DNA from: an uncultured Coriobacteriaceae bacterium
Lineage (GTDB): Bacteria; Actinomycetota; Coriobacteriia; Coriobacteriales; QAMH01
Direction: 5' to 3'
DNA length: 14,146 bases
NCBI GenBank assembly: GCA_902783175.1
Contig: CACZQA010000132.1
Span: 1 to 14,146 of the forward strand
The notes under the pieces were generated by a model. It saw nothing but the letters and a program-made list of their open reading frames with translations. It did no database searches and was not told where the DNA came from. The position numbers were made by a program, and so were the translations under genes. This document shows, piece after piece, positions 1 to 7,395 of this stretch (its first letter is position 1; every line of letters starts with the position of its first letter).

Positions 1-477
1 GCAGGGCTTGCCGTAGTAGTAGCGCTCCGCATCCTGGGCGATGAGCGCGCGGGTGATGGGGCCGGTCTTGGCGTCTCCGTAGAGCAGGTCGAGCGCGGTG
101 GCGATGCCGAGCTCGAAGGCGGCCGAAGAGGAAAGGCCCCCGCCCGAGGCGAGCGCGCTTTCCGTGCGTGCGTCGAAGCCCGCGACGGGTACGCCCGCGG
201 CTTTCAGGCCCGCGACGACTCCGCGCACCAACGCAGCCGAGCTGCCTTGCTCTGCCGGCACGGGGGCAAGTTCCGTGAGATCGATGTCGATGTCTTGGTG
301 GCCGGGGCTGCTCACGCGTCCTCGCATCTTGTCGTTGGGCTGCATGAGGACCTCGATGCCCTCGGACACGGTCGCCGCGATGACCTTGCCGCCTTGGTGG
401 TCGGTGTGGTTTCCGGCGATCTCGGTGCGCCCGGGCGCAAAGGCCCTGATGCACGGGCTGAACGTCTGCTGTGTCAT
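1..477 (-). CDS. galK: Galactokinase, N-terminal part (cut by window edge)
   Basis: Phosphorylates galactose with ATP to galactose-1-phosphate, the first step of the Leloir pathway, in the cytoplasm. Only the first 159 codons lie in the window; the C-terminal part is beyond position 1. Seen in the sequence: the galactokinase signature at residues 13-30 (FAPGRTEIAGNHTDHQGG), close to the family's GRxNxIGEHxDY pattern, and the GHMP-kinase ATP-binding motif GGGLSSSAA at residues 112-120. The ATG lies 2 nt after the TAG stop of the upstream alpha-galactosidase gene, so translation is probably coupled; no strong separate ribosome binding site is needed or seen. The family position fits: alpha-galactosidase releases the galactose this enzyme uses. 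The substitution of TEIAG for the common NxIGE in the signature is a modest deviation. Another GHMP sugar kinase is possible but less likely given the context. Confidence 0.93.
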   Translation of the reverse strand, partial: MTQQTFSPCIRAFAPGRTEIAGNHTDHQGGKVIAATVSEGIEVLMQPNDKMRGRVSSPGHQDIDIDLTELAPVPAEQGSSAALVRGVVAGLKAAGVPVAGFDARTESALASGGGLSSSAAFELGIATALDLLYGDAKTGPITRALIAQDAERYYYGKPC

Positions 478-479
478 GT

Positions 480-2084
480 CTAGGCCTTTCGCGTGGTATC
501 GGCGCCGCTGCGCTCGAGGAGCGCGTGCACGGCATGCTGGTAGAGCAAACGGGCCTGCTCGTCCCAGCACCGCATATCGTCCGAGGTCATGAGCATGCTC
601 GCGTGGGTGCAGTCGGTCTCGAGCAGCAGCGCGCGCTGCGCGGCGCTCAGCTTGACGTCGTCGCGCAGGAAGAAGACGTCGGGGTCGTTCGCGAAGGCGC
701 GTCCGTCGAGCGGGGAGCGTCCGATGGTGTTTGCCAGGCTGCGCTTCGTGCTGACGCGCTCGCGGTCGAGCCCGCGCATGTAGAGCTTGCCGTCCCAGTC
801 GAGCCCGACGTCGCAGCCGATGCGGCAGTAGTCGACGACGCCGAACGCGCTGCCGAGCGGCACGCCGCAGCCGAGCAGAAGGACTTCGCTTGGCACGGCG
901 GAGCGGACGAGCTCCAGCGCGTCGTGCATGAGCTGCCCGCGGTTGCAGCCATCGTGGGGGAGCATGCAGGCGGCGTAGAGGAAGTCGATTTTGAGCAGCT
1001 TGAAGCTCCAGTCGCGCGTGATGGTCTGCAGCACCTCGGCAAGGTAGCTGCGAAAGGCGCCATTGCGCGTGTCGAGCGCGTAGCCGCCGCTCCAGTGGCA
1101 GCCCGTCTTCACGGGGTTTTCGTCATCGTCTCTGAGCAGCCAGTCCGGATGCTCCTTGAAAAGCCGGGAGTCTTTCTCGCAGACGAACGGGGCGATCCAC
1201 AGCCCCGGGGTGAAGCCCGCCTCGCGCGCCGAGGCGCCGAGCGGGGCCAGCCCCCGCGGGAATTTCCGAGGGTTCACGGCGAGCCAGTCGCCGACCGTGC
1301 AGTAGCCGTCGTCGATCTGGAACACCTTGAGCGCATCGCCGGTCTCGACCTGCGCAAAAGCGTCGCGCGCCGCTTCGAGGTCGGCCGTGAGCTTTGCCTC
1401 GTCAATGTCGTAGTAGTGCCGGTACCAGCTCGTGTAGCCGACGATCGGGCGCGTCGTGCGCGCGGTGATGCCGCTGAGCGAAAACCATGCCTCGAAGCAC
1501 TCGTCGAGGCTTCCCCGCACCAAGGCGAGCTGCACGAGCGTTTGCGTCTCGTGCGCCGCGAGCCTGCCGAGCGGTGCCTCGGGGCGCACGATGACCTTGC
1601 CCTCGTCGGTGAGCACCTCGAGCTTGGTGAACCCGCCCGACTCGTCGAGCGAGCCGACGAGCTCGCAGGCGTCGTCTGCGCGCACGTACGCATATGTGTA
1701 GCCGTGGAGGTGCCCGGGTTTGCCGTCGTAGTCTGCAAAGCGGTAGTCGCCGCTGCCGTCGAGCACCCATTTGCGCAGCACGGGGCCGGGGATGTCGTTC
1801 ACGCCGCGCATGCGCGACCTGACGGGGAGCTCGACCGTATCGGTCCAGGACTGGTAGCCGTTGACGAGGACGCGATCTTTCGCGCCGAACTCATGCGCGA
1901 GCTCGAGCGAAAAGCCCGTCACGGTGAGCTCGGCTTTCGTCTCGATGCTGCAGGTAATGCGCGAGCCGTCGACGTGGGGGCAGACGCTCAGGTCCTGCGT
2001 CTCGAACGGGGCGCCCAGGCCGGCGCTGATACGGCGCGGGCCCCCGCTTGTCTCGTAGCTGATCTCGAAGGATATCGGCTTCAT
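480..2084 (-). CDS. Alpha-galactosidase, GH36 family (short type)
   Basis: Hydrolyses terminal alpha-1,6-galactosyl bonds of sugars such as melibiose and raffinose; no signal peptide, so cytoplasmic. 534 aa, close to the compact Thermotoga-type GH36 enzymes (about 550 aa) and shorter than the roughly 720-aa tetrameric type. Residues about 1-205 look like the N-terminal beta-sandwich; the (beta/alpha)8 barrel begins near GYTSWY (216-221). Substrate-binding FQIDDGY is at 255-261, the expected nucleophile Asp367 sits in LLKIDFLYA (363-371), and Asp425 in RIGCDVG (421-427) is the likely acid/base; their 58-residue spacing fits clan GH-D. The start ATG overlaps the transporter stop by one base (TAATG), with AAGGAG about 14 nt upstream, which points to translational coupling. 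The same reading frame stays open far upstream across the transporter gene, but that extension is not coding. Exact substrate is inferred from family and neighbours. Confidence 0.93.
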   Translation of the reverse strand: MKPISFEISYETSGGPRRISAGLGAPFETQDLSVCPHVDGSRITCSIETKAELTVTGFSLELAHEFGAKDRVLVNGYQSWTDTVELPVRSRMRGVNDIPGPVLRKWVLDGSGDYRFADYDGKPGHLHGYTYAYVRADDACELVGSLDESGGFTKLEVLTDEGKVIVRPEAPLGRLAAHETQTLVQLALVRGSLDECFEAWFSLSGITARTTRPIVGYTSWYRHYYDIDEAKLTADLEAARDAFAQVETGDALKVFQIDDGYCTVGDWLAVNPRKFPRGLAPLGASAREAGFTPGLWIAPFVCEKDSRLFKEHPDWLLRDDDENPVKTGCHWSGGYALDTRNGAFRSYLAEVLQTITRDWSFKLLKIDFLYAACMLPHDGCNRGQLMHDALELVRSAVPSEVLLLGCGVPLGSAFGVVDYCRIGCDVGLDWDGKLYMRGLDRERVSTKRSLANTIGRSPLDGRAFANDPDVFFLRDDVKLSAAQRALLLETDCTHASMLMTSDDMRCWDEQARLLYQHAVHALLERSGADTTRKA

Positions 2085-3496
2085 TATCGGTTCGTCCGCT
2101 CCTTGAAGTTCTCGGAGATGATGCCCATGATCTTGTCCTCGTGGTAGCGGGTGAACACGATGGCGCCGAGCAGGCAGAACACGGCGGCGAACACGGCGGT
2201 CAGGCGATAGCCCATGCCGCCGCTGCCGATGAGCGCGATGGAGGTGAACAGCAGCATCGCGAGCGACTGGCCGAGCTTGAAGGCGAAGGTGCGTGCCGCG
2301 TAGAACATGCCCTCGCGCTTCTCGCCCGTCTGGATGGCGTCGGCCTCGGCGATGTCTGCCACGACGGCCTGCGGGATGATGCCGAGGATGGCCATGGGGA
2401 TCGAAGCCAGGACGGCGACGATGACGCCCCATGCGACGCCGGGCAAGCCGAACCAGCCCACGCAGGTGGTGATGGCAAAGGCGAGCGTGAAGAAGAAGAA
2501 CGCGAAGACGACGAGCTTCTTCTTGCCCAGGCGCTTGGCGAGCACGTTGACGGGCAGGTAGAAGGCAAAGCTCAGGATGGTCATGAGGGCAAACAGCGGA
2601 AACGTCATGCTGTCGCTCAGCCCCATGAGCTCGGTGATGTAGAACGGCAGACCGGTCTGGAACATGGTCAGCGCGATCCAGTACAGCACGTCGGAGCCGA
2701 CGAAGGTGCGGAACTCGTGGTTCCGAAACGTCTTGACGAGGCTCTTGAACGTGGGCGTCTCGGAAGGCGTGGTGACCGCGTACTCGTGCTCGTTGATGGC
2801 GAACGAGGGGACGAGCATGCACACGACCGCGACGACCGCCAGGATGCCGATCGTGAGGCGGAACGCGTTCGTGATGCCGAAGTCGGGCGCGAAGACGGCG
2901 GCGATGTTGGGGACGAGGTAGGCGAACGCCGTGCCGAAGAAGTACGTGGTCGAGATGAAGGTCGAGACGTTGATGCGCTGCTTCTGCGTGCGGCCGAGCT
3001 CGGGGATGAGGGCGTTGTAGGGAGTGCAGTAGCAGGTCATCGCAAGGTAGAAGCACAAGACCATGACGAGCAGGAACAGGTTGTTGACCCAGCTCACCTC
3101 GCCGACGGGCGAGATGAAGATGAGCACCGTCGCGGCGCCGAACGGGATGGGCGCGTAGCGCAGGAAGGGGACGCGGCGCCCGAGGCGGTGCCGGCAACGG
3201 TCGGACTTGGAGGCGATCCAGGGGTCGGTGAAGGCGTCGAAGATGCGGCCGGAGGCGGTGATGAGGCCGATGACGGTCAGGCCGACGAACACGGCCCCCT
3301 GCGTGATGAAGAGCTGCTGCCCCTGCGAGAGCAGGGACTCCCCGGGCTGGTAGTAGTAGACGAGCCAGTTCGAGATGATGCCGGAAAGCATCGACCAGCC
3401 GAGCTGGCCAATCGCGAACAGCCACAAGATCCCGTTGCCGGCAAGCTTCTTGCCCTCGTCTGCCGGAACGGTCGCAGTACTCACGCTGTCACTCAT
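2084..3496 (-). CDS. GPH-family sugar:cation symporter (MelB-like, MFS)
   Basis: A membrane transporter of the glycoside-pentoside-hexuronide:cation symporter family, expected to take up an alpha-galactoside such as melibiose or raffinose with a cation. 470 aa, the usual family length, with about 12 hydrophobic segments. The family motif following helix 2 is clear: DAFTDPWIASKSDR at residues 87-100, followed by the RLGRRVPFLRY loop, as in MelB's DxxxDPxxG...R..GRxRP pattern. The start was placed at the ATG at 3496 (MSDSV...), preceded by GGGGGA about 10 nt upstream; an upstream in-frame extension (to 3553) adds a non-conserved peptide through the promoter region and is not favoured. It is the first gene of the operon with alpha-galactosidase and galactokinase, which is the main basis for the substrate guess. 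A different oligosaccharide or glucuronide substrate cannot be excluded. Confidence 0.92.
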   Translation of the reverse strand: MSDSVSTATVPADEGKKLAGNGILWLFAIGQLGWSMLSGIISNWLVYYYQPGESLLSQGQQLFITQGAVFVGLTVIGLITASGRIFDAFTDPWIASKSDRCRHRLGRRVPFLRYAPIPFGAATVLIFISPVGEVSWVNNLFLLVMVLCFYLAMTCYCTPYNALIPELGRTQKQRINVSTFISTTYFFGTAFAYLVPNIAAVFAPDFGITNAFRLTIGILAVVAVVCMLVPSFAINEHEYAVTTPSETPTFKSLVKTFRNHEFRTFVGSDVLYWIALTMFQTGLPFYITELMGLSDSMTFPLFALMTILSFAFYLPVNVLAKRLGKKKLVVFAFFFFTLAFAITTCVGWFGLPGVAWGVIVAVLASIPMAILGIIPQAVVADIAEADAIQTGEKREGMFYAARTFAFKLGQSLAMLLFTSIALIGSGGMGYRLTAVFAAVFCLLGAIVFTRYHEDKIMGIISENFKERTNR

Positions 3497-3607
3497 TTGA
3501 GAATTTCCCCCAGTAATCGAAAACACGTAAAAGCGCATTAGAATAGTGCGCATGCAATAAACAATGCGTTAGCAATAGTATCGGATTTGAGACAAGTGGG
3601 GACGAGC
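3497..3607. promoter_or_regulatory. Divergent regulatory region between symporter operon and 507-aa gene
   Basis: This 111-bp gap is clearly more AT-rich than its surroundings and must hold the promoters of both flanking transcription units. Inverted half-sites are visible: GCGCA (3533-3537) and TGCGC (3547-3551) around a 9-nt loop, and CGCATT (3534-3539) with AATGCG (3563-3568). GCAATA also occurs twice as a direct repeat (3554-3559 and 3572-3577). Candidate -10 boxes are TATTCT on the minus strand (3545 to 3540) and TAGTAT on the plus strand (3576-3581); neither has a convincing -35. The repeats could be operator sites for a LacI- or AraC-type regulator of the galactoside operon, but no regulator gene lies in the window. 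Confidence 0.4.
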
Positions 3608-5131
3608 ATGGCGACTAAACCCGATCGGTCATCGGCGATCTTCGGCAACGACATAGACGAGCGCACCTACCGCAAGGCGTGCCGCTCCAAACGCCGCTTC
3701 GAGCGCAAGTACGGCGTCGATGCGCCCGGCTCGTGCCACCTCCGCGCCGGCGAGGTGCCCGTCATCGGCGAGGCGCTTGGCGTGCGCAACCTCGCGCATG
3801 CCGATTGCCCCGGTTTCGATATCCGCGCCGATGCCGCCGCTGCCCCCGTGCCGCCCGAAACAAAGCGCACCGTTGTCGGCGCAGGCGGATCCCCGCTCGT
3901 CGTGGGCAACATCCGCATGGGCTTCGGGCACTACCGCATCTCGATGGCCATGGCATCTGCCGCGCACGCGATGGGGTACACGCCCTACTGGCTCGACCTC
4001 ATGGCGTTTCCCGGCTCTGCCTGCACGAGCATCATCGCCGAGCAAAACGAGCTGTACTCGAGAGGCTCGCGCCTTTCGCAGCGTTTCGCGCTGTTCAACA
4101 AGCTCGTCTGGGAGCCGCTCAACTCCGAGGGCTTCCGCAAGCTCTCCTACAACGCGTCCGACCAGAAGGTCTCCGAGCTCATGACGGCGCCGTTTTCGGA
4201 CCTGCCCCGCGACGTCCCCTTCGTGGGCACGCACGCCTGGCCGTCGCAGGCCGCGGTGCACGCGGGGCTTTCGCAGGTGGTGAACGCGATACCGGACAAC
4301 TGGCCCATGGCGCTGCACCTGGCAGAAGGGGCCGTCCACACCGTCCAGACGCCGAGCAGCTTCATGGGCTACAAGATGCTGCGCGGCATGGACAAGAAGC
4401 GCGTGCTCAAGCCCATGCCCAAGGGCTCGCTTTTCTGCACGGGCCACTACATCGACCATGAGCTCGTCTCCAACATCGAGGCCGACTGCGACCGGCGCCG
4501 CAGGCGCATCGGGCAGGGGCTCCCGATGCGCTACCTGCTGAGCGTGGGCGGCGCCGGCGCGCAGCAAGACCTGTTCGTGTGCATCATCAGCCACCTGCTC
4601 CCGTTCATCGAGGCGGGCAGCGCCACGCTGATGGTCAACGTCGGCGACCATCGCAATGTCTGGGAAGCGCTCGTCGAGGCCGTGCCCGCCCTGCGCGACG
4701 CAACGCTGCACTTCGACGACTTCGCCGAGACGAGGCGCTTTTCCACCGCCGCGCTCGACGGGCCGATGGAGGGCATCCACGCGTTTTGCGACGACGACAT
4801 TTTCTCGGCCGTCTACTCGACCAACCTGCTCATGAGATGCTGCGACATCCTCGTCACCAAGCCGAGCGAGCTCGCGTATTACCCGGTGCCCAAGCTCATG
4901 ATCAAGCGCGTGGGCGGCCACGAGGCATGGGGCGCGATTCGCGCTGCGGAGCTGGGGGACGGCACCTACGAGATGCAGACCGCGCCCGAGATCTCCGCGA
5001 TGATCGACCTGTTCCAGGCCGAGCCCGAGCTCGTCGAGCAGATGTGCTTCAACATCGAGTGCGAGAAGGCGCGTGGCACCTACGATGGCGCCTACCGGGT
5101 CATCGAGCTGGCGACAAAGCCGCGCGAGTAG
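3608..5131 (+). CDS. Uncharacterised protein with GT-B glycosyltransferase-like features
   Basis: I do not recognise a named family. The 507-aa protein appears soluble, with no signal peptide or membrane span. Two Rossmann-like openings can be seen, as in MurG or diacylglycerol glucosyltransferase GT-B enzymes: a glycine-rich loop after a strand at residues 97-110 (PLVVGNIRMGFGHYRI), and a second at 309-319 (YLLSVGGAGAQ). A segment near the end, CDILVTKPSELAYYPVPKLM (412-431), resembles the nucleotide-sugar binding region of that fold. The N-terminal 90 residues are basic then Ala/Pro-rich. ATG at 3608 was chosen because GTGGGGACG lies just upstream; a TTG at 3587 in frame is an alternative that adds seven residues. 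It is divergent from the alpha-galactoside operon and converges on the GNAT gene with a 21-bp gap. A role in glycolipid or envelope glycan synthesis is an inference only. Confidence 0.75.
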   Translation: MATKPDRSSAIFGNDIDERTYRKACRSKRRFERKYGVDAPGSCHLRAGEVPVIGEALGVRNLAHADCPGFDIRADAAAAPVPPETKRTVVGAGGSPLVVGNIRMGFGHYRISMAMASAAHAMGYTPYWLDLMAFPGSACTSIIAEQNELYSRGSRLSQRFALFNKLVWEPLNSEGFRKLSYNASDQKVSELMTAPFSDLPRDVPFVGTHAWPSQAAVHAGLSQVVNAIPDNWPMALHLAEGAVHTVQTPSSFMGYKMLRGMDKKRVLKPMPKGSLFCTGHYIDHELVSNIEADCDRRRRRIGQGLPMRYLLSVGGAGAQQDLFVCIISHLLPFIEAGSATLMVNVGDHRNVWEALVEAVPALRDATLHFDDFAETRRFSTAALDGPMEGIHAFCDDDIFSAVYSTNLLMRCCDILVTKPSELAYYPVPKLMIKRVGGHEAWGAIRAAELGDGTYEMQTAPEISAMIDLFQAEPELVEQMCFNIECEKARGTYDGAYRVIELATKPRE

Positions 5132-5152
5132 GCCAACAGAGCGGGGTTTGCG

Positions 5153-5641
5153 TCAGAAGACGAGCCGCATCTGGTACCACGTCGCCCCGCCGTGGCTCGA
5201 GTCGCTCATGCCCTCGTCCACAAAGCCGAAGCGCGCGTAGAAGCCGACGAGTTTTTCCTTGCAGGTGAGCACGATGCCTTTCCTGCCCTGCTCACGGCTG
5301 CTTTCAAGGTAGCTGCGCATGAGCTGGGAGGCGATGCCGAGGTGCTGGTAGGACGGCAGCGTGGCGACGCTGAAGATCATCTCCCAGCTGCCGAGCTCGT
5401 CTTGCAGGCGCGCGTCGGCGTACATCTCGTCGCGCAGGTCGCGCTCGTCTGACGGCATCGCCGAGATGTAGGAGACGAGCGCATCGCCGTTGAACATCAG
5501 GTGGAAGTGGTTGGGAAAGTACAGCAGCCGCTGCTCCATCCTCTCGCGCGAGGCGGCCTCCGCGGGGAGGAACGCCGCCTGCTCGAGCTCGGTCACGATG
5601 TCGAGGTCGTCGAGGGTTGCCGTGCGGATCCTGAGCGTCAT
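5153..5641 (-). CDS. GNAT-family N-acetyltransferase
   Basis: A 162-aa acetyl-CoA-dependent acyltransferase, the usual length of a single GNAT domain. Motif A with the pyrophosphate-binding loop is at residues 91-106 (SVATLPSYQHLGIASQ, core QHLGIA at 99-104), and the C-terminal motif B region is LVGFYARFGFVDEG (131-144). The N-terminal segment with EQAAFLPAEAAS (20-31) resembles the arylalkylamine N-acetyltransferase-like branch, so a small amine substrate is possible, but the substrate cannot be read from sequence. The ATG lies 13 nt after the murB stop on the same strand, with an AGGGG-containing Shine-Dalgarno overlapping the murB stop codon, so the two are probably cotranscribed. An ATG 7 nt upstream (5648) is out of frame and opens only a shadow frame. 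Confidence 0.88.
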   Translation of the reverse strand: MTLRIRTATLDDLDIVTELEQAAFLPAEAASRERMEQRLLYFPNHFHLMFNGDALVSYISAMPSDERDLRDEMYADARLQDELGSWEMIFSVATLPSYQHLGIASQLMRSYLESSREQGRKGIVLTCKEKLVGFYARFGFVDEGMSDSSHGGATWYQMRLVF

Positions 5642-5654
5642 GCGCCATCAGCCC

Positions 5655-6572
5655 CTAATCGTCGAAGCCCCACATGCGCACCTCGGTCTCGAGGTGCACG
5701 CCCGCGTCGGCGAAGACGGCGTTTTGCACGTCGGCGATTACCTGGCGGATGTCCGCGGCGGTGGCGCCGCCCATGTTCACGACGAAGCCGGCGTGTTTGG
5801 TGGATACCTGGGCACGTCCCACCGTGTGTCCTTGCATGCCCGCGTCCTGGATGAGCTTGCCCGCATAGTACCCGATGGGGCGCTTAAAGGTGCTGCCGGC
5901 GCTGCCCAGCTCGAGCGGCTGCTTGTCCTCGCGGCGCTGCTTGAGCTCCGCCATGCGCGCGGAGATCTTGTCCTTGTCGAACGGCACGAGGTGGATGGTC
6001 GCGTCGAGCACGATGTAGCCGCGGTCCGACATCATGCTGTGCCGGTAGTTCCACTGCGCGCCGGCGGCGGAGACGGTGACGACCTCGCCCTCGAGTGTCA
6101 GGCAGGTCACCGAGACGCCGACGTCCTTGAACTCGCCGTCGTAGGCCCCGGCGTTCATGATGGCGGCCCCGCCGATCGAGCCGGGAATCCCCGAGGCGAA
6201 CTCGTACCCCGTGAGGCCCGCATCGCGCGCAGCCTCGGCAACCTGCTTGTTCGTGGCGCCTGCCTGGGCGGTCAGCAGGTTTCCCTCGATGTCGATGCGG
6301 GCGAACTTCTCGCCCAGCACGATCACGAGCCCCTCGATGCCCTCGTCGGCGACGAGCAGGTTGCTGCCGCAGCCGATGACGTGCCAGTCGGCGTTTGCCG
6401 CGCGGGCCGCTTTGAGCGCCCCTTCGATCTCTTCGATCGAACTTGGGGTCACGAGGAAGTCCACGGGGCCGCCTGCACGAAACGTCGTGTGCCTGCTCAT
6501 GGGCTCGTCTTCGAGGATTGCCTCTGGGGGGAGCGCCTCGATAAGCTTTGTGCGGAGGATGTCTTTGTTCAT
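5655..6572 (-). CDS. murB: UDP-N-acetylenolpyruvoylglucosamine reductase
   Basis: Reduces UDP-GlcNAc-enolpyruvate to UDP-MurNAc with NADPH and FAD, the second committed step of peptidoglycan precursor synthesis, in the cytoplasm. 305 aa. The FAD-binding PCMH-type domain shows VIGCGSNLL (65-73) and YEFASGIPGSIGGAAIMNAG (123-142); Arg177 in YRHSMM, the proton-donor Ser227 in SAGSTFKRP (224-232) and Glu295 in HLETEVRMWG (293-302) match the catalytic residues. The SAGSTFKRP...GYYAGKLIQDAG layout, without the extra Tyr loop of the E. coli enzyme, marks the type II (Bacillus-like) form. The ATG at 6572 gives the usual length; an in-frame TTG at 6584 would add four residues. Neither has a clear Shine-Dalgarno, but TACAAC (6595 to 6590) could be a -10 giving a very short leader. 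It lies 36 bp after the methyltransferase and before the GNAT gene. Confidence 0.96.
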   Translation of the reverse strand: MNKDILRTKLIEALPPEAILEDEPMSRHTTFRAGGPVDFLVTPSSIEEIEGALKAARAANADWHVIGCGSNLLVADEGIEGLVIVLGEKFARIDIEGNLLTAQAGATNKQVAEAARDAGLTGYEFASGIPGSIGGAAIMNAGAYDGEFKDVGVSVTCLTLEGEVVTVSAAGAQWNYRHSMMSDRGYIVLDATIHLVPFDKDKISARMAELKQRREDKQPLELGSAGSTFKRPIGYYAGKLIQDAGMQGHTVGRAQVSTKHAGFVVNMGGATAADIRQVIADVQNAVFADAGVHLETEVRMWGFDD

Positions 6573-6608
6573 CGAAAATGCCAATCTGTGTTGTATCGGC
6601 CGTCTATC

Positions 6609-7355
6609 TTAGCCGAGCCGGGTGCGTTTGAAAACGAGGTAGCGGTTGAGGCGGCCGGTCCTTCCGTCGGCGCGGTAGCTGTCGACGAGCCGAGCTCTGT
6701 CGGCGAGGTGGGCGGCGAGCGCGTCTACCTCGGCGTCGTCGAAATGGTGGCAGTAGCGGTACACGCCGGGCCTTGTCTGCCAGCCGATCAGGTAATCGCG
6801 TGGTCCCAGGCCGGTCAAGCCAAGCTCGGAGATGCCGCGTGTCGTTGTCTGCTCTGCCTTGGCCGCAAGACCCTCATCGTCCATGAACTGCCAACAGGAC
6901 ACGGCAAACACGCCGCCCGGTGCCGTTGCTCGCGCGAGCAGTTCGAGCAGGGCGCAGCGCATCTCGAAGGTGGGCAGGTGGTGCACGAACCCGAACGAGA
7001 CGGCCAGGTCGTGTTCAGAGAGCTCGGGTCCTTGCCCCTCGAGCAGCGCCTGCGCCAGGTCGAGGTCGCGCACGGGGATGCCCTCGGCCCCCGCGCTCAG
7101 CGCGGGGCAGTTGTCGATGGCGTCGAACTCGAGGCGCGTCCTGGGGAAGCGCTCCTGCAAGAAGCGCTCGAAACGCAGGTTGCCGCAGGCGAGGTCGAGC
7201 GCCTTCGCGTGGTTTCCCAGGGAAAGCCCGTCTGCCAGGCGCTCCCATCCCGCCCAGGCGCTGTGCCTGGTCTGCGAGAACGAGGCGGCCTGGAGCCGGT
7301 AGAACTCGGTGTTGAGCTCGATGAGCCTGCGTGCTGTCTGGTTATCTGCGGTCAT
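6609..7355 (-). CDS. SAM-dependent methyltransferase, Trm9/ALKBH8-like
   Basis: A 248-aa class I methyltransferase. SAM-binding motif I is ALDLACGNLRFE (52-63); motif IV-like FGFVHHLPT is at 121-129 and APGGVFAVSCWQ at 145-156. Several features match the eukaryotic wobble-uridine methyltransferase Trm9/ALKBH8 rather than a generic enzyme: the N-terminal FYRLQAASFSQTRHSAWAGW (18-37) resembles Trm9's Y..IA..FSQTR...WP, VHH with a following R aligns with Trm9's VVHHWSTRERR, and YRYCHHFDDAEV (199-210) resembles its RYYHLYREGEL. In eukaryotes Trm9 methylates cm5U34 of tRNA to mcm5U. The start at 7355 (MTADN...) is 8 nt from a TAGAAT -10 box, implying a leaderless mRNA; longer in-frame extensions would run through the divergent gene. 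It is head-to-head with elp3, whose product makes the substrate of Trm9 in eukaryotes. tRNA as substrate is an inference; no Trm112-like partner is in the window. Confidence 0.85.
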   Translation of the reverse strand: MTADNQTARRLIELNTEFYRLQAASFSQTRHSAWAGWERLADGLSLGNHAKALDLACGNLRFERFLQERFPRTRLEFDAIDNCPALSAGAEGIPVRDLDLAQALLEGQGPELSEHDLAVSFGFVHHLPTFEMRCALLELLARATAPGGVFAVSCWQFMDDEGLAAKAEQTTTRGISELGLTGLGPRDYLIGWQTRPGVYRYCHHFDDAEVDALAAHLADRARLVDSYRADGRTGRLNRYLVFKRTRLG

Positions 7356-7395
7356 ATCCCGTGATTCTACAGCGATTACGCTAGAATCAGGCCCC
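7356..7395. promoter_or_regulatory. Symmetric bidirectional promoter, probably leaderless both ways
   Basis: The 40 bp between the two start codons contain a perfect inverted repeat: TGATTCTA (7362-7369) and TAGAATCA (7382-7389), 12 bp apart. Each arm carries TAGAAT, a good -10 hexamer, pointing outward on its own strand: plus strand 7382-7387, minus strand 7369 to 7364. In both directions exactly 8 nt separate the hexamer from the ATG, so transcription starting about 7 nt past the -10 would begin at or within a nucleotide or two of the start codon. No convincing -35 boxes and no Shine-Dalgarno are present on either side. The repeat could alternatively or additionally be an operator. Confidence 0.6.

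Noticed and set aside
471..2147. Long plus-strand open frame antisense to the alpha-galactosidase
   Set aside because: Composition is Ala/Val/Glu/Arg-rich and low in complexity, typical of the complement of a high-GC gene; no motif, and the minus-strand gene is certain.
480..3425. A 981-codon minus-strand open frame spanning the alpha-galactosidase and most of the symporter region
   Set aside because: Only the part from 2084 down to 480 is coding. Upstream the frame is Arg/His/Pro-rich shadow sequence lying inside the symporter gene, whose own frame shows MelB-type motifs.
2141..3541. Long plus-strand open frame antisense to the symporter
   Set aside because: Highly Asp/Glu/Gly/His-rich translation with no domain pattern; it mirrors membrane-helix codons on the other strand.
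3629..4921. Minus-strand open frame opposite the 507-aa gene
   Set aside because: The plus-strand frame has ordered Rossmann-like motifs and a plausible start, while this one has shadow composition (Arg/His/Ala/Val).
5132..5152. A terminator in the gap between the converging 507-aa gene and GNAT gene
   Set aside because: The gap is 21 bp and shows no hairpin with a T tract on either strand.
5490..7364. Plus-strand 624-codon open frame opposite GNAT, murB and the methyltransferase
   Set aside because: It runs across three recognisable minus-strand genes and their gaps, with shadow composition and no motifs.
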